Origin: Endomychus coccineus
Taxonomy: Eukaryota > Arthropoda > Insecta > Coleoptera > Endomychidae
Reading direction: 5' to 3'
DNA length: 64,000 bases
NCBI GenBank assembly: GCA_958510875.1
Contig: OY294067.1
Location: forward strand, 148,974,243-149,038,242
Positions within the stretch are counted from its first letter, which is position 1. The number at the start of each line of letters is the position of its first letter. The notes beneath the pieces are model-generated. The model was not told where the DNA came from. It ran no database searches and saw only the letters and a program-made list of their open reading frames with translations. Shown here piece by piece: positions 25,563 through 37,325 of the stretch. Both the position numbers and the translations under genes were made by a program.

Positions 25563-27397
25563 ATGAAGACAAAATTCATAAATTTTATAACTCATCTGGT
25601 GATATCAATACCAATAATAAGATCAAAATGTATCAACACAATGACTAATTCCAAACAAACAGTTAAAAATAATAAATTTATTAATAAAAATAACAAATCA
25701 ATCAAAAATTTCAAAGAAACCAAACAATTCATCGAATCTAACCCACAAATCACTATCTTAAAAGCAGATAAAGGTAATAAAACTGTTATCATGGCCACAA
25801 ATGAATATGAGGATAAAATGTCTACAATGTTGAATGATCCTGACGTATATAAGAAACTAAATAATAATCCAACTAATATTTACCAAACTAAAAATAATAA
25901 CTTAGTGAAAAAATGGTTTGGAAAGAAATATATTTCAAAATACATTCATAGACAATCAACGATACATAATGCTGATCCTCCAAAAATATATGGCTTACCC
26001 AAAATTCATAAACCTAATATACCAATGCGACCTGTAGTATGCAGCATTCAATCACCTCTTCATGAAATGGCTAAATACTTATCCAACATACTAAAAAACA
26101 TAACTTACAAAAATTAGTTTTACATCAAAGATTCTTCGGATTTCAAGGAATTCATTAACAAAATTACGATACCAAAAAACTATATCTTAGTATCACTAGA
26201 TGTCACATCTTTATATACAAATATCTCTCCAGAATTAGCTAAACAAATAATTCAAAATAAATGGGATGAAATAAAACTATATACAAACTTACCTATGAAT
26301 GAGTTCTTAACAGCTATAGAATACACATTCACCGCTAATTTTTTACAATATAAAGATGATTGTTATAAACAATTAGATGGTTGTGCAATGGGCTCTCCAA
26401 TATCGAGTATCATAGCCCAAATAGTAATGGAATTCCTTGAAGAAGAAGTAGTATCTCAACTAAAGTATAATTTAGCCTTCTTCAAAAGATATGTTGATGA
26501 TTGTATTGCTGCAATCCCTGAAAACAAATGTAATAAATTCTCGAATTCTTTCAATTTCTTTCACCATAAGTTACAGTTCACGATCGAATTAGAAAATAAT
26601 AATGAAATAAATTTTTTAGATTCAACTTTAGTAAGAAAATCAAATGATAACAAAATTCTAACAAAATGGTATACCAAACCTACTTGGTCAGGAAGGTATA
26701 CTAATTTCAATTCAATATACCTAAAAAATATAAGAAAAATGTTATCATAAATATGATAGATAGAGCTATTCGACTAAGTCCTCCTGAACTGAGAACTATA
26801 TCTCTTACAAAAACAAAAGAAACTTTAATAAGAAATGGTTATCCCATTGATTTAGTAAATTCGATAACTGAAGACAAAATTCATAAATTTTATAACTCAT
26901 CTGGTGAAATCAATATCAATAATGAGAAATCAAATAATGAGCATTACATATCACTACCATATATTAATGGTCTTTCAGAAAAAATTTGTAATATAGTGGA
27001 ACCTTATGACCTAAATATATGTCATAAGAGTTATTTAAATCAGAAAAGTCTCTTTACAAGATTAAAAAGCAGCGTACCTTTCAAAAAAATAACCCGTACT
27101 GTTTATTCCATCCCTTGCAAAGATTGCGAAAAGGTATACATTGGCCAACCTTCACAATACCTCGAAAAAAGGTTGAATGGGCACAAATATACCAAAAATT
27201 CATCAACTGCGCTCAATAAACATGTAAAAGACACTAACCATACATTCGACTACAACAATACAAAAATTTTAAATATTGAAACAAACGACAACAAACGTTT
27301 GATATTGGAATCTATTCAAATTAAAAAGAATAATTGTGTGAATGACAAAATAGATTCCAATCTTTCGAAACTTTATAATAATCTAATTCAAACTTAG
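25563..27397 (+). pseudogene. Penelope-like element, family 2, plus-strand copy with chimeric 5' end
   Basis: This copy encodes RT and GIY-YIG in order: ILKADKGNKTVIM, KIYGLPKIHKPNIPMRPVV, YILVSLDVTSLYTNI, AMGSPISSIIAQIVMEFLEEE, FFKRYVDDCIAAIP, then after a stop near 26,748 IDRAIRLSPPELR, and the GIY-YIG part TVYSIPCKDCEKVYIGQPSQ through KRLILESIQIKKNN to a stop at 27,397. Stops at about 26,115 and 26,748 break the frame. The amino-terminal region is absent. Instead 25,563-25,613 is a stray piece of the element's own C-terminal region (EDKIHKFYNSSG, also seen at about 26,871), joined to the RT part through a short AATAAG-type overlap. Confidence 0.88.
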
Positions 27398-27794
27398 CTA
27401 AATTTTATTAGTTTGAAGTGCCACTTTCCACTTGTCTATTTAAAATTCAACCTAAAAAAGATAAAGTATCATTTAATTATGACACTATGAGTAACAATTT
27501 TGAGGTTAAATTCCATAGAATTATCTTAAACTTGAATAGTTGATTATGATATATCGGAAGTGTTTATCATAGAATAACTAATTCATACAATAATCATAGA
27601 TATTTATAATTGTACAATCTTAAAATATCTTCTATTTAATCAAATTCAATCCATTTCAAATTGTAATTAGCCATACATTACTCTTTCACACACAACCGAT
27701 TCAATGTTTTCTGCAGTATTAATTGAATCTTAAAACACAAGTCGGCTGCAGACGCATTTAATTAATCGAAATTACATGGAAACTCTAATTCACA

Positions 27795-27830
27795 TTTTGA
27801 TAAAGACAATAAACATTGTCGAAACGTCAA
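27795..27830 (+). ncRNA. Degenerate hammerhead-like motif (PLE family 2)
   Basis: TTGATAAA, stem GACAAT/ATTGTC, GAAAC, GTC, AAAC in the plus-strand PLE tail, identical in layout to 22,637-22,672. The first box is degenerate. Confidence 0.4.
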
Positions 27831-27857
27831 ACAGAATTTTTATTTCATTTTCTGTAT

Positions 27858-27907
27858 ATATACGAACCAATATACCATGATTTCTTGGTATTTTGGTTCG
27901 TATATGT
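27858..27907. repeat. Short near-perfect palindrome at PLE boundary
   Basis: TATATACGAACCAATATACCA and TTGGTATTTTGGTTCGTATAT are inverted copies separated by about 8 bp. The hairpin stem is about 20 bp with one or two mismatches. It directly follows the end of the plus-strand PLE and may be its target site or a very small foldback. Confidence 0.75.
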
Positions 27908-29815
27908 TGTAACGGAGCTTAAATGTCGAAATATCATCTATTTTAGATCAGGCAGTAAATAGGGATATTACATGTAAGCTCCGGTTGAACAGTTCATTAT
28001 TTCAATAGATATGCGTGAACTCCGAATGTGTATTCCGTAATTGTCACTTTTCTTTTCCGCAATTTTGAATAAGTGTAATTATTCAAATGGATGAATCGAA
28101 TTCATGCCCGTTTGAAAATTGCATTCATTCCGATGAACTTATGTTGCAAAAAACGGGGGTCTGCCAAGTTAACGCATCAAAGTTTTGAACAGCCTTATGT
28201 ATTGAAAGGGCGAACAACGAAGAAAACTCTGATAACATTTGTTCATTGCGCCGAGAGGAACTACTGTGAAATCATGAGCGCGAATTTTATTACTAAAAAG
28301 TAGCCTCATTTTCAAGCATTGTTCGGGACATAAATCAAAAACCGTTGGCACGAAATGAGAAATTGGTGATGCGGACTTCGAACCTCAAAAACATATAAAA
28401 GCAGTAAGAGAAAAAAGATCGTCCTCTTTTGTGATTTTGATTATCAATCAGTACCGTTAAAGTGTGATTATCATATTAGAATAAAAGTGAATTAATTATT
28501 ATCCGAGTTCAAGTCAGATTTAAAATTTGAATTACCAATATCGTTCCGTTTAGTGAATCTTCACATAAGGTAAATGATAGCTTGATAATTTATATTTTTT
28601 GACATTACGATATATTGATTTCCGTAGTTTGTGATTAGTAACCTTTGTATGATATCTGAGTTCCGAAGCTTTCAGTAATTTGTATTGGTATATTCGAGTT
28701 TATCTCGTCATAGGTCGGACCACGCACGATTTGAGTTCGCACGTGAATTGAAATATTCAAGAAATTGTATGGTGTGTACTGAGTGTGTATGTTTGAACGA
28801 CTGGGGCGTCTTTGGTATATTTGGGCACGCTGTGCCGAATCCGGAAGTATAAGTGTATCCTAGACGACCAAACCGCCAACGGCTTGTGCACGCTGTGCCG
28901 AATCCAGAAGTATGAGCTGGAGTGGTTGTGTAATTGATAATCGTAGTTACCCCTTATTCATAATATTATGTAGGGGTTATTGCAGATTCGATAGTTAGGG
29001 TTTGTGCACGCTGTGTCAAATCCGGAAGTTTAAGCCCTAATTGTCTAGATTCTGAATCTGCCAAGTGTATGAGATCTAACACTGTCATACAATTACCGGG
29101 AACTCCGTTGATAGCTAGTACAGGGATGGGTGATGTGACAGAATAAACTCAATTAGAGTAATTGTCTGAATATACCGTAAAATCTGATATCAAACAATCG
29201 GAAAACTAATGCAGGCCAATATTTTCAGATCCGACCGAATTTCAACCGTTTGATATATCGTAGTGTTTTATAAACCTTTCAAGTGATACTGCTACCTGAA
29301 TAATCACCGAACACCGCTTATTGCTCTAGGAACTGCTTGATTTGTATTTTCCGTAAATTGATAAATGTAAATCATTCATCAACCGATTCCGTACCGTTGA
29401 ATTGAAATTGAATACCGAACATATCGTAAAAATGGATATGCTGTAACAGTTTTCTTTTACCGCTAGAGCTTCTTTACATTTTCCGTCTGGGTAAATTTTT
29501 GTGAATTATAACGTTCAATTACATTCCACTAATTATTCTGAAAGTGTACTTGTTATAATCATTACATATTTTAATATTTGGAATTCCCCATTTTATCAAA
29601 TTATTTCTGCTCCATCTTTTAACGAGCTAAGTTTTAACCAGGTATCAATTATAATTGAAGCCTACAATTTTGATACTGTTTTCTGCCCAACGGGCCCTGG
29701 TTTCACTTCACTGTAGCTACCCTAGGGACAAGGCTATCTACAGATAGCATAGTGACAAGCCTTGTGGTGAGGACCCTAGCAGAAGTCCTCAAAAGGAGGA
29801 AACCTTCAGAAAATC
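27908..29815 (+). other. Noncoding region, possible LTR plus leader of an LTR element
   Basis: I see no gene. A TATA-like ATATAAAAGCAG at about 28,395 is followed by a mixed-sequence noncoding stretch with a 31-bp motif present three times. At the right end, two primer-binding-site-like sequences occur (29,816 and 29,887). This order suggests a long terminal repeat and leader of an LTR retrotransposon whose body is lost. No matching second LTR is visible in the window and I could not find terminal TG..CA ends with a target duplication, so the call is tentative. Confidence 0.35.
28823..29034 (+). repeat. Three spaced copies of a 31-bp motif containing a dyad
   Basis: Copies at 28,823-28,853, 28,886-28,916 and 29,004-29,034 follow the pattern GKGCACGCTGTGYCRAATCC then GRAAGTWTRAG. 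Each holds a GCAC..GTGC dyad (GGCAC-GCT-GTGCC in the first). The flanks between copies are unrelated, so this is a spaced set of sites rather than a tandem array. Confidence 0.75.
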
Positions 29816-29906
29816 TGGCGCCCGAGGATTTGAAGCTTACCGCAGTGAGCAGTTTACCGAGAAGCGACAAGGTCCCCCCTATAAAATGGCGCCCGCGAGC
29901 AGGGAC
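29816..29906 (+). promoter_or_regulatory. Two primer-binding-site-like sequences
   Basis: TGGCGCCCGAGG at 29,816 and TGGCGCCCGCGAGCAGGGAC at 29,887 both begin with TGGCGCC, the complement of a lysine-tRNA 3' end used to prime many retroelements. The second is close to the lysine-tRNA-type site over most of its length. Their position just downstream of a possible LTR supports the reading, but one is enough for function and two 71 bp apart is unusual. Confidence 0.35.
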
Positions 29907-30036
29907 TCTTGGAAATAGACCGAGGGGGAATTTTTTTTACTCCGAAAAGTGAAATGTTGAATAATTTATTGCAATTGAACCGGTGGTTTTTGATGAAATT
30001 CCAGATATAGTGTGACAGGAGAACAAGCTTCAAGAT

Positions 30037-30075
30037 TCCGACGTTTCGAACACGTTTTCGGATCATTCCCGGGAG
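30037..30075 (-). other. PLE-tail-like GAAACGTC motif
   Basis: On the minus strand CCCGGGAATGATCCGAAAACG continues into GTGTTCGAAACGTCGG. It shares the TGAT...GAAACGTC layout of the PLE tails, and probably marks a PLE remnant of a third family. I see no coding part. Confidence 0.35.
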
Positions 30076-30471
30076 TTTGTTTTTGAATTTTGGATATTTG
30101 AAAAGTTTCGACGAACACTTGTTCCCCGTGTTCACCAAGATTGTTTGGTGGAATTTGTTTTTCGATTCGCCCCCTCGTTTCAGGGGGAACATCAAGTTTT
30201 CAACTGTGAATCTGACTGAAAAATCGATTGTTCCGTGAGGTGTAGAATTGTTAACTACACCTCAGTGTTTCGCCCAAATTCTGATTTTTGCCCCTACTTT
30301 GCCCTTTGATTTTCCTAGTCAACTGTAACCCGGGTTGGGCAAGTCATAGCTCCTTCCCAACTGAATAGACAAAATGACATAAAGATCAGAAACTGTCCAA
30401 ATCCTCTTGGATTAAGGGAGTATCCAGCGGATCCTTAGCACCGTCAAAGTTCTTCAAATCATCGTCGTACA

Positions 30472-33240
30472 TTAGGAACCTCGAGAATGCAAGCATTTTG
30501 AAATATCGTTTATATAAAAATCAAAAAGAAGGGGCTTTGGGTGTGAAACTTGAGGTACGTCCGACGTGATGGAAATTGTTTGTGATATATAATCACCTAC
30601 ATTTATAGCTTGAGAACGGTTGTTGACATCTGGTTTGATCCAGCACAAGAGTGTTCCGCTAACATCGACTTCAGTCCCCTTGAAGGCAAGCAAACCATGA
30701 TCTATCTTGTCGAAAATCTTACTTAAGTCGGTGAAAAATGCATCCACTTGATATATGTTACGTGGGTTGTCGAGTGTAGCTGAATAGTTTCGTTTTCCCT
30801 GATATTATTCCGATAAACCCATGTTGTTCAATGTGAGGTCAATTGATAGCTAAGGAATCCAAATAATAATAATGCAACAATTTTAGAGAGGGTGCAGAGT
30901 TTTGATACTGGTCTGTGATTCTGAAATAATTGTTTGTTCCCAGACTTATGGATTAAGACAATTAATGCCTGTTTCCATAAACTTTGGAAATATCCTTCCT
31001 TCAAAGAGTTATTGAATATTATGCACAACGGCTTAACCAGGTATTCAGCACAGCTTTTGATCATATTAGTTGTTAGAGTAATTGTTCTTTTATTCAATGA
31101 TGATAATAGATTACCATAAGGCAACCGCTTCTACCATTGATTTTTTGGAATTTGATTGAACTGAAATTTGTTATTTATTCTGGTTGCTGTTTCTATATTC
31201 TTTCACTATATCCCAAGTAGCTTTGTTTTTATTTTTGGTGTGTTCAATGTAGTTCAAAATCGACTCTTGTTTTGCACTTTCTATTTCAGTGTTTGAATCT
31301 TCCCAAAATACTTTTTTAATATCATATAAAATTTCACCCTTAGGTTTTTTCATATATATCTCTTTTGATCCATGTTTCATTCTCCTTATTGTATTTGTCG
31401 ATTTTCTATATCTGAACACAAAATTCACATTTTCAATAAATGTCTTAGAAAATAGTTGATAATTTTTCGACTTTCGATTTTGAGAAGATTCTTATTTGAA
31501 TATGATTTTTATTATTCAATGTAGACATTTCTCCAATTTTCAGTACTTCACTTTTATCCTGTGTATAAATATTTGTGTAAAAATGATCCAATACTGTAGA
31601 TGAATTTGATGTAACTATTGCTGAGAGAGAAACTTTTTGTCAGAAATTGTTGCTGTTCAATAAGTCCACCAGCATTTCTGCTGCTGTTTCCTTTTTTAGT
31701 AAACATATATTGCATCCCCACAGATGATCACTTTGAATATTTGCTGAGATTGAATATGTTCCAATATATTGCTCACCACATTGAAAAAAATCACCAAACC
31801 TCTTGGTGATCGATATATACAAATTACTGTTATTTCTAGATTTTTCCGAAATAGAGATCAACATTCAAAATCAATTCCTCAACTCATATCTCTCAGGCTA
31901 TCTATATCTTCATAGCTAAAATCAGATCCATTTTTTGATGTGAATACAACTTCCTCCGTAGAGTGATATTTTGCGAATGTATCTCCCAATGGATGACATC
32001 ACGTCATGTTCTTTCAACCAATGTTCCGTCAAATATAGTATCGTTATTCCGAAACTTAAGTTGTTGTCAAAGGTTTCAATATCTAATGTTTTGTATCCCA
32101 ATGATTGATTATTTTGGTTTAATAAATAAACACTTTTTGTACTTTCATTTGTGTCAATTATCTCATTTGAATGATTCACTCACCTTTTCTGTTAGTCGAC
32201 ATGAGATAATTAAAAATTTGAATTTTGTTCTATCTGTTTCTTTCCTTACATTTTCATTTCTGAGATAGATCTAGAGTGTACCACACCTTAAGGCTTAAAA
32301 TGAGGAATTATATGCTCGTTCTTTTATTATTATCGCAATTCCTATCTTGAAACATTGATGATTTTCCATTGTGTTGACGGTATTTACTTTTTTTTTCTTG
32401 AAGACCCTATCACGTTCAGGTTCTACACTTATAGTTTGTGGACCATTTTCTCTTGAAGTGATGTTTTCTTCTTCATTGGTATGTAATAACTTTTTAACGG
32501 GAGGTACCAAATTGACTTTGTTTCGCAATTACTTCATTTGCTTATCTGATAAAGTTTTTCAGTTATTTTGCCATTTGCAGTGGGAATATTTTTATTGGAC
32601 CTTGAGTTAGTTTCAGTTTTTTTGAAAGTAGATGTGTCAAATTTGACAGCCAGTTTCTTGCTGAGATGTTCATATAGTTTGATGTACATAATTTGATTCA
32701 ATTCCCAATAGATGTTCATTCGCCAAGTCTCTGTCCTTGGATGTCTTCTTCCAGTGATGATATTGAGCTTATAACTGATTTCAAGTTTTCCTTCAATCCA
32801 GATACAACTGCGTATTGGTTTCGTATTTCCTGTTCAAGTTCCTTAATTACATGATTTTTGAATTTTAGTTCTTCATTCTCAAAAATATAGTTTTCAAATG
32901 ATGTCAGTCTTGCGTTAATTTTTCCTAGGGATTTTGCTTCTAGTTAGTTGTTGAATTAATTTTTCTCATCCTCTAATAAACATATTTGGTCTGAGTTGAT
33001 TTTTTTCATAATTTTCACAGAATTACTTCAAAACTGATTTTTTCTTGTTGCACAGATCTGAGATCAAAAGCAGACAGTATTATTCTTGCACATCGTTGGC
33101 ATATTTTTCTTGAATATCTATTACGTAGGAATTGTTCAATTTCTGGAGAAAAATGTTTCTCACATTCTGAGTGAATAGTCATGCTGATTGATTTGAGGCC
33201 GATCCTGTTCTTGATATCAGTATGTCGGGGAATGCGGCAA
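30472..33240 (-). pseudogene. Decayed APE-type non-LTR retrotransposon (ORF1 remnant, endonuclease, RT)
   Basis: Reading leftwards: about 33,240-32,295 holds fragments of an ORF1-like region (KKLLHTNEEENI and others, no clear motif). About 32,180-31,560 holds endonuclease fragments (NQSLGYKTLDIETF, YLTEHWLKEHDV, GGSCIHIKK, ETAAEMLVDLLNSNNF, and VLDHFYTN). 31,428-31,171 is the linker. 31,124-30,828 and 30,747-30,472 are RT (IVLIHKSGNKQLFQNHRPVSK; FTDLSKIFDKIDHGLL; the B motif degraded to SDVPQVSHPKPLLFDFYIND). The catalytic YADD region and everything 3' of it are missing. Frames break often, so it is old. It belongs to the CR1/Jockey-type class but is not the same family as 8771-12,596. Confidence 0.75.
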
Positions 33241-33249
33241 AAGAAACTA

Positions 33250-34870
33250 ACTAGATTAAAACCTAATGGATATTTTTAGATTTAAAGGAACTTATATTTC
33301 AGCTTATTGATTCTAGTAATCACTAACTCTCAAAAACATTTTTCGATTTAAAATCTATCATGTCTGATGAACGTTTCATTGGCCTAAATTGCAATGCGTC
33401 TATTCATTTTCCAGCATATGAATTCACGATTCTGTAGGAGGTGATTTTTCACACGCACTTCTACTACATCTTTCTTACTCACTATGTATGTCAATGATTT
33501 AACAGCGAATTTAGAGGCATGTAATTGTTGATTCATTTGGTAGCATTGAACCAGATCATCACTGATATTGATGGATTTCCTTCACAATAGAATTTTAGTT
33601 CGAGAAATGAAGTGAATGGTTTCTTTTGACAAAAAGTTTGAGCGCCAAAACCTAAATTTTGAGTTCACTCGAAAGTGCATCGCTTCACGAATTCTTGATA
33701 ATAGTGTAACTTTATTCATTTGAGATTTTAATATTTATGTTCAAATTGCATAGTTGTACATACAAAAATCGGATAAGGAGGTTTAAAACGCTAGAAATCA
33801 AGTGCACTATCGGATTACGGAACACTAAAAGAAATTCCAGCGTAGAAATGTAATTAACTGCGCTTGGAGAATTGCAATTCAAAAAAAAAATCACATCAAG
33901 ACTAAGTGACAAATCCGATTTGGAATCGCTCAATTATTGAACCTGAAGCGTTGTAATTTCGTTCAAGGAACTTTCAAGTAATTTGTTAGTTACTTTGGGG
34001 AAGAATTATTTTGAGAGTTGTTATTTCAAATATGTACATTTGCGACGGTAGGTAAATTGATATGAAAGTAGGATCAGTGTTTTTTCAAATCATTTTAGAA
34101 TAAAAACTACGACTAGTGATATCTCATAATGAAAATGATTTTGTGATGTTATTAATAATGGAAAATCAATCTGAAGTTATGTATGCAATTTTAGTAATAT
34201 AAAAAGAGCAAATATTACTTCATGTATTAGTCATATTATTTTATTGATTGTAATTTGTTCGAATGAATATCAGAATACGACATAAGTATAGAACATAATT
34301 ACTCAATCTATATCTATAATTTACGAATAAGTGGCTCCATTTACTGCAACGGAGCAAATGGGAACTGGTTTCATTTGTTCACACATCGTTTTATTGGAAA
34401 ATATGGATACGATATTCATCACAGAGTTTTGAACGAGCAAGTGCAAAGACCTGTCAAGACTTGGACATGACCAAATAATTCAATATTCGAGCATGTTCCT
34501 ATATCAAGACTAATTAGAGTATCTATAGATCATTACAATCACAAAATGTTATCAAATGATGTTTTTTGAATCATTCAAGCTATCGCATCAAGGAACATAT
34601 GAATGGCATAAATATCAAGTTCCAGGGGACTCATTCAAAATTTTGTACAGCCTAATTCGCTGATTCATTTTCACTTTCCTCACTGTACGTAGTGTGAGAT
34701 AAAAATTGGGATCAACTTAGAAAATTTCCCCGGTTTTTCGAGGGAATATCCGTTCTGAACCTTGCTATTTGTTAGATGATGCCTGTGTATGCGTTAGTAC
34801 GTGAGTGCGGCATGCATGCCTAAGCCAATATGGAGACCATTGCTCAATTTCTATTGATAGTATGAATAAC
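33250..34870. other. No recognisable gene
   Basis: AT-rich DNA with only one short open frame (33,712-33,933, minus) of no known family. The segment about 34,670-34,840 shares ordered short landmarks with 15,475-15,680 and may be a dispersed repeat. Confidence 0.5.
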
Positions 34871-36061
34871 GATTTTAGTAAATTGCTTCAAAGCAATAGG
34901 TAAATATGATGAGTTATAAAACAAAGAGGTATGTGTGAATTCTAATAAACTTTTGGTGAGATGCAGTGTGATTTGACCGCTTTCGAAGTATTTAGCTGTT
35001 TCTGAGTCAATTCCAATGAATTTCCTGGTCTTTCGGTTTTCAGTTGGTTCGCGGGCAACAGTTGGTTATCGAAATCAACACACGAGTTGATTCGAAAATT
35101 GAGTAACAAAATGTGCATGCTTGGATGATGTATTAATTGAAGGATATGGCTCGACGCTATTGACGCGGGTTCACAATCCATCTCTAAGCATTTTTTTTAA
35201 CACACGTATCCCGAAACGCCACGTGTAATGAACCAAATAATACTCACCACATCTTTTAATTTACTATGGGAGTTGTTACAGTATATTATCACATGTTTAG
35301 CTCCCAGAAGCATCCGAAAGCGAAAACGTATGCATTAGCTATTTACGAATCAGTTAATTGTGATGATGTCTTCCTGTGCGAATATCCACTATGAGATTGT
35401 GGTTCCTATTTGTTTCAAAAACTTGACGATGTGCGAATGGAGTGTTGAAAATAAGAACTGTTTCATGTTTCGGCGCAGAAAACTTTGCAAGTGTTACTTT
35501 CGGCATCAATCTCTGATTCTTCGAATGTATCACTATGACAATAGTGTTTATCTGGTTGTGAAAGTATATTTCAAAATCAAACATTTAACTTGTAGAAGTA
35601 TCCCAAACAAGTGATTAACGTTTTCCAAATTACGTCCTCGGAGTATTAACGGCACATTCTTTATTTCTTCGCCAAAAAATCATAAAATCTATCTCATGAA
35701 TAGGATTTGAATTCTTGCAAATTGCTCCAAGGCGACGGGTAAATATAATAAGGTGTGAAGCAAAGAGGTATGTTTTGTGAATTCAAATAATCTTTTGGTC
35801 AGATACAGTATGATTTGACATTTTTCAAAGAATTAGGTTGTCTTCAAATCAATTTCAAAATATTTTCTGCTCCTACGGTTTTCAGTTGGTTCGTGAACAA
35901 CAGTTAATCCGAACATTGGGTAACTCAATTTGCAAGATTGGATGTACCGAATGAATCATATGACTTGACGCTACTGACGCGGGTTCACAACCCATCTCTG
36001 AGCAATTTTGTTTCAAACACATCCATTTTGAAACGCCATGTGTTATGAATCAAATAATAAC
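34871..36061. repeat. Pair of diverged direct repeats (about 350-380 bp each)
   Basis: 34,871-35,253 and 35,712-36,061 align over their length: TTTTAGTAAATTGCTTCAAAG with GGTAAATAT, then AAGCAAAGAGGTATG, CTTTTGGT.AGAT.CAGT, GGTTTTCAGTTGGTTCG, GACGCGGGTTCACAA, CCATCTCT.AGCA and AAACGCCA.GTGT. The left unit has some extra bases in the middle. The 458 bp between them holds no gene I recognise. They may be two LTR-like or MITE copies. Confidence 0.75.
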
Positions 36062-36249
36062 ATCCAATAGGAGGCTGGGGAAAGTAGTGATTTACGTCAC
36101 CAGGGAGGTAGGGTACACCTTAGTCTGGAGGGTTTTCATCGAAGTGTGACGGTTCTTAGTATAGCTTTCATAGTTCTTTGGGGTTCGGACCGCCTCCTAT
36201 GCCTTGTCAAAACCACGAGTGGGGAAATTTATCATTGAAGCATTACAAA

Positions 36250-36712
36250 AAACTGCTGAAGAAGATGTTCTGGAAACCTAGATAGATGCCGCGGAGCAAG
36301 ATCTTATTCTCAGGCGGCATGTTGAGAAGCCGATACACTGTTTCACCGCAACATAGAAACGCTCGGCTTGTCAACCAGGCTGACCTCCAGCTACCTAAGG
36401 TCAGCCGGGCTCACATACGAGACCGAGGGATTCACCGCAGGTAGCCAAAATGACGTAATTGAAAAATTGGTCTATCGTCGCAACGTGATGGGTCTGGAAG
36501 TTCCTGATGTCAGCTGCAGGGTCTATTGAAAGGCGCCTGATGCTTTTCCACTCGCTGTCGGCATGTGCTGCAAAAGTGGCCTTGGCGTACACCCATCGCC
36601 ATAATGCAGCCCTACGGGTGCTGCATTACCACCTAAGGCACTCGTACGGAATAGACCAAGAGCCGGTGCTGCCTCACGTGCCAGGAGATATTGAGTCCGT
36701 TTTCGGACTGAA
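36250..36712 (+). pseudogene. R4/Dong-like retrotransposon fragment, second copy
   Basis: A plus-strand fragment homologous to the element at 4490-6281. It contains AEQDLILRRHVEKPIH-coding sequence near 36,295, and in the frame 36,507-36,712 HSLSACAAKVALAYTHRHNA, LHYHLRHSYGIDQEPVLPHV and PGDIESVFG. The zinc-knuckle region is interrupted by stops and frameshifts. The endonuclease core (RPD..IDF) is absent because similarity ends near 36,712. This copy is truncated at both ends and dead. Confidence 0.8.
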
Positions 36713-37319
36713 TGCTTCGATAACGGAACTGATCTTTACCTCCGATTACACAGATTTCCGACTTGTTGTCCGATGTTTGTGTCATTGTAGGAGATTGCGC
36801 AGATTCGTGGATAATTGACTATTGAAAGAAAAATTGTTTCGTAAAAGAAGAATGCGGTGCTATTGCAAGAGTGATTCAATCCACTGATAATAGAATTATA
36901 ATGCTTGTTCTAGAATCAAAAATGATGATGATATAAAAAGCGGACATGCATAATATGATATTTCTTTTGTCTTTTCTTTAATCGGTCGATTTGTAGATTT
37001 GCAATTTTTCTTTAGATCTGAAGACGTTAGCAAATGGAATCTAAGACAAACGCTCAATATCCTGTTACTTTATTGGATATTTCCTAATTAGTTTCACCTG
37101 TTATGGAACTTTGTCAATCATTCCGATTAAAAGGACGCAACACTTTTTGTACTATTTATGTCCTACAATTTCATTGATATATAAGCGAATGAAAGGAATA
37201 CATACTACAGCACGTGAATAACAGAAACTAGCAATTTAATGGAAGATTTCGGAGGGTATTGTGAATGCTCTTATTCCCTACAAATTGAATCGAACGTTGT
37301 GGTGAGTAGTGGCTATTTC
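36713..37319. other. No recognisable gene
   Basis: AT-rich sequence between the R4/Dong fragment and the MULE-like element. I see no coding frame, repeat or RNA. Confidence 0.5.
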
Positions 37320-37325
37320 TCTATA

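Larger units (their letters stand above)
22604..27856. repeat. Large inverted repeat made of two head-to-head PLE copies
   Basis: Arms of about 2.25 kb (22,604-24,869 and 25,614-27,856) are inverted, closely similar copies of the same PLE, including their 3' untranslated tails out to TGAAAATGAAATAAAAATTC on the left and its complement on the right. The 0.75-kb spacer holds the amino-terminal region of the minus copy and a short displaced C-terminal piece. A transcript through it could form a long double-stranded stem. Confidence 0.85.

Noticed and set aside
29752..29952. 66-codon frame near the primer-binding-like sites, considered as gag start
   Set aside because: Too short, no gag motif, and lies across the PBS-like sequences, which are noncoding in LTR elements.
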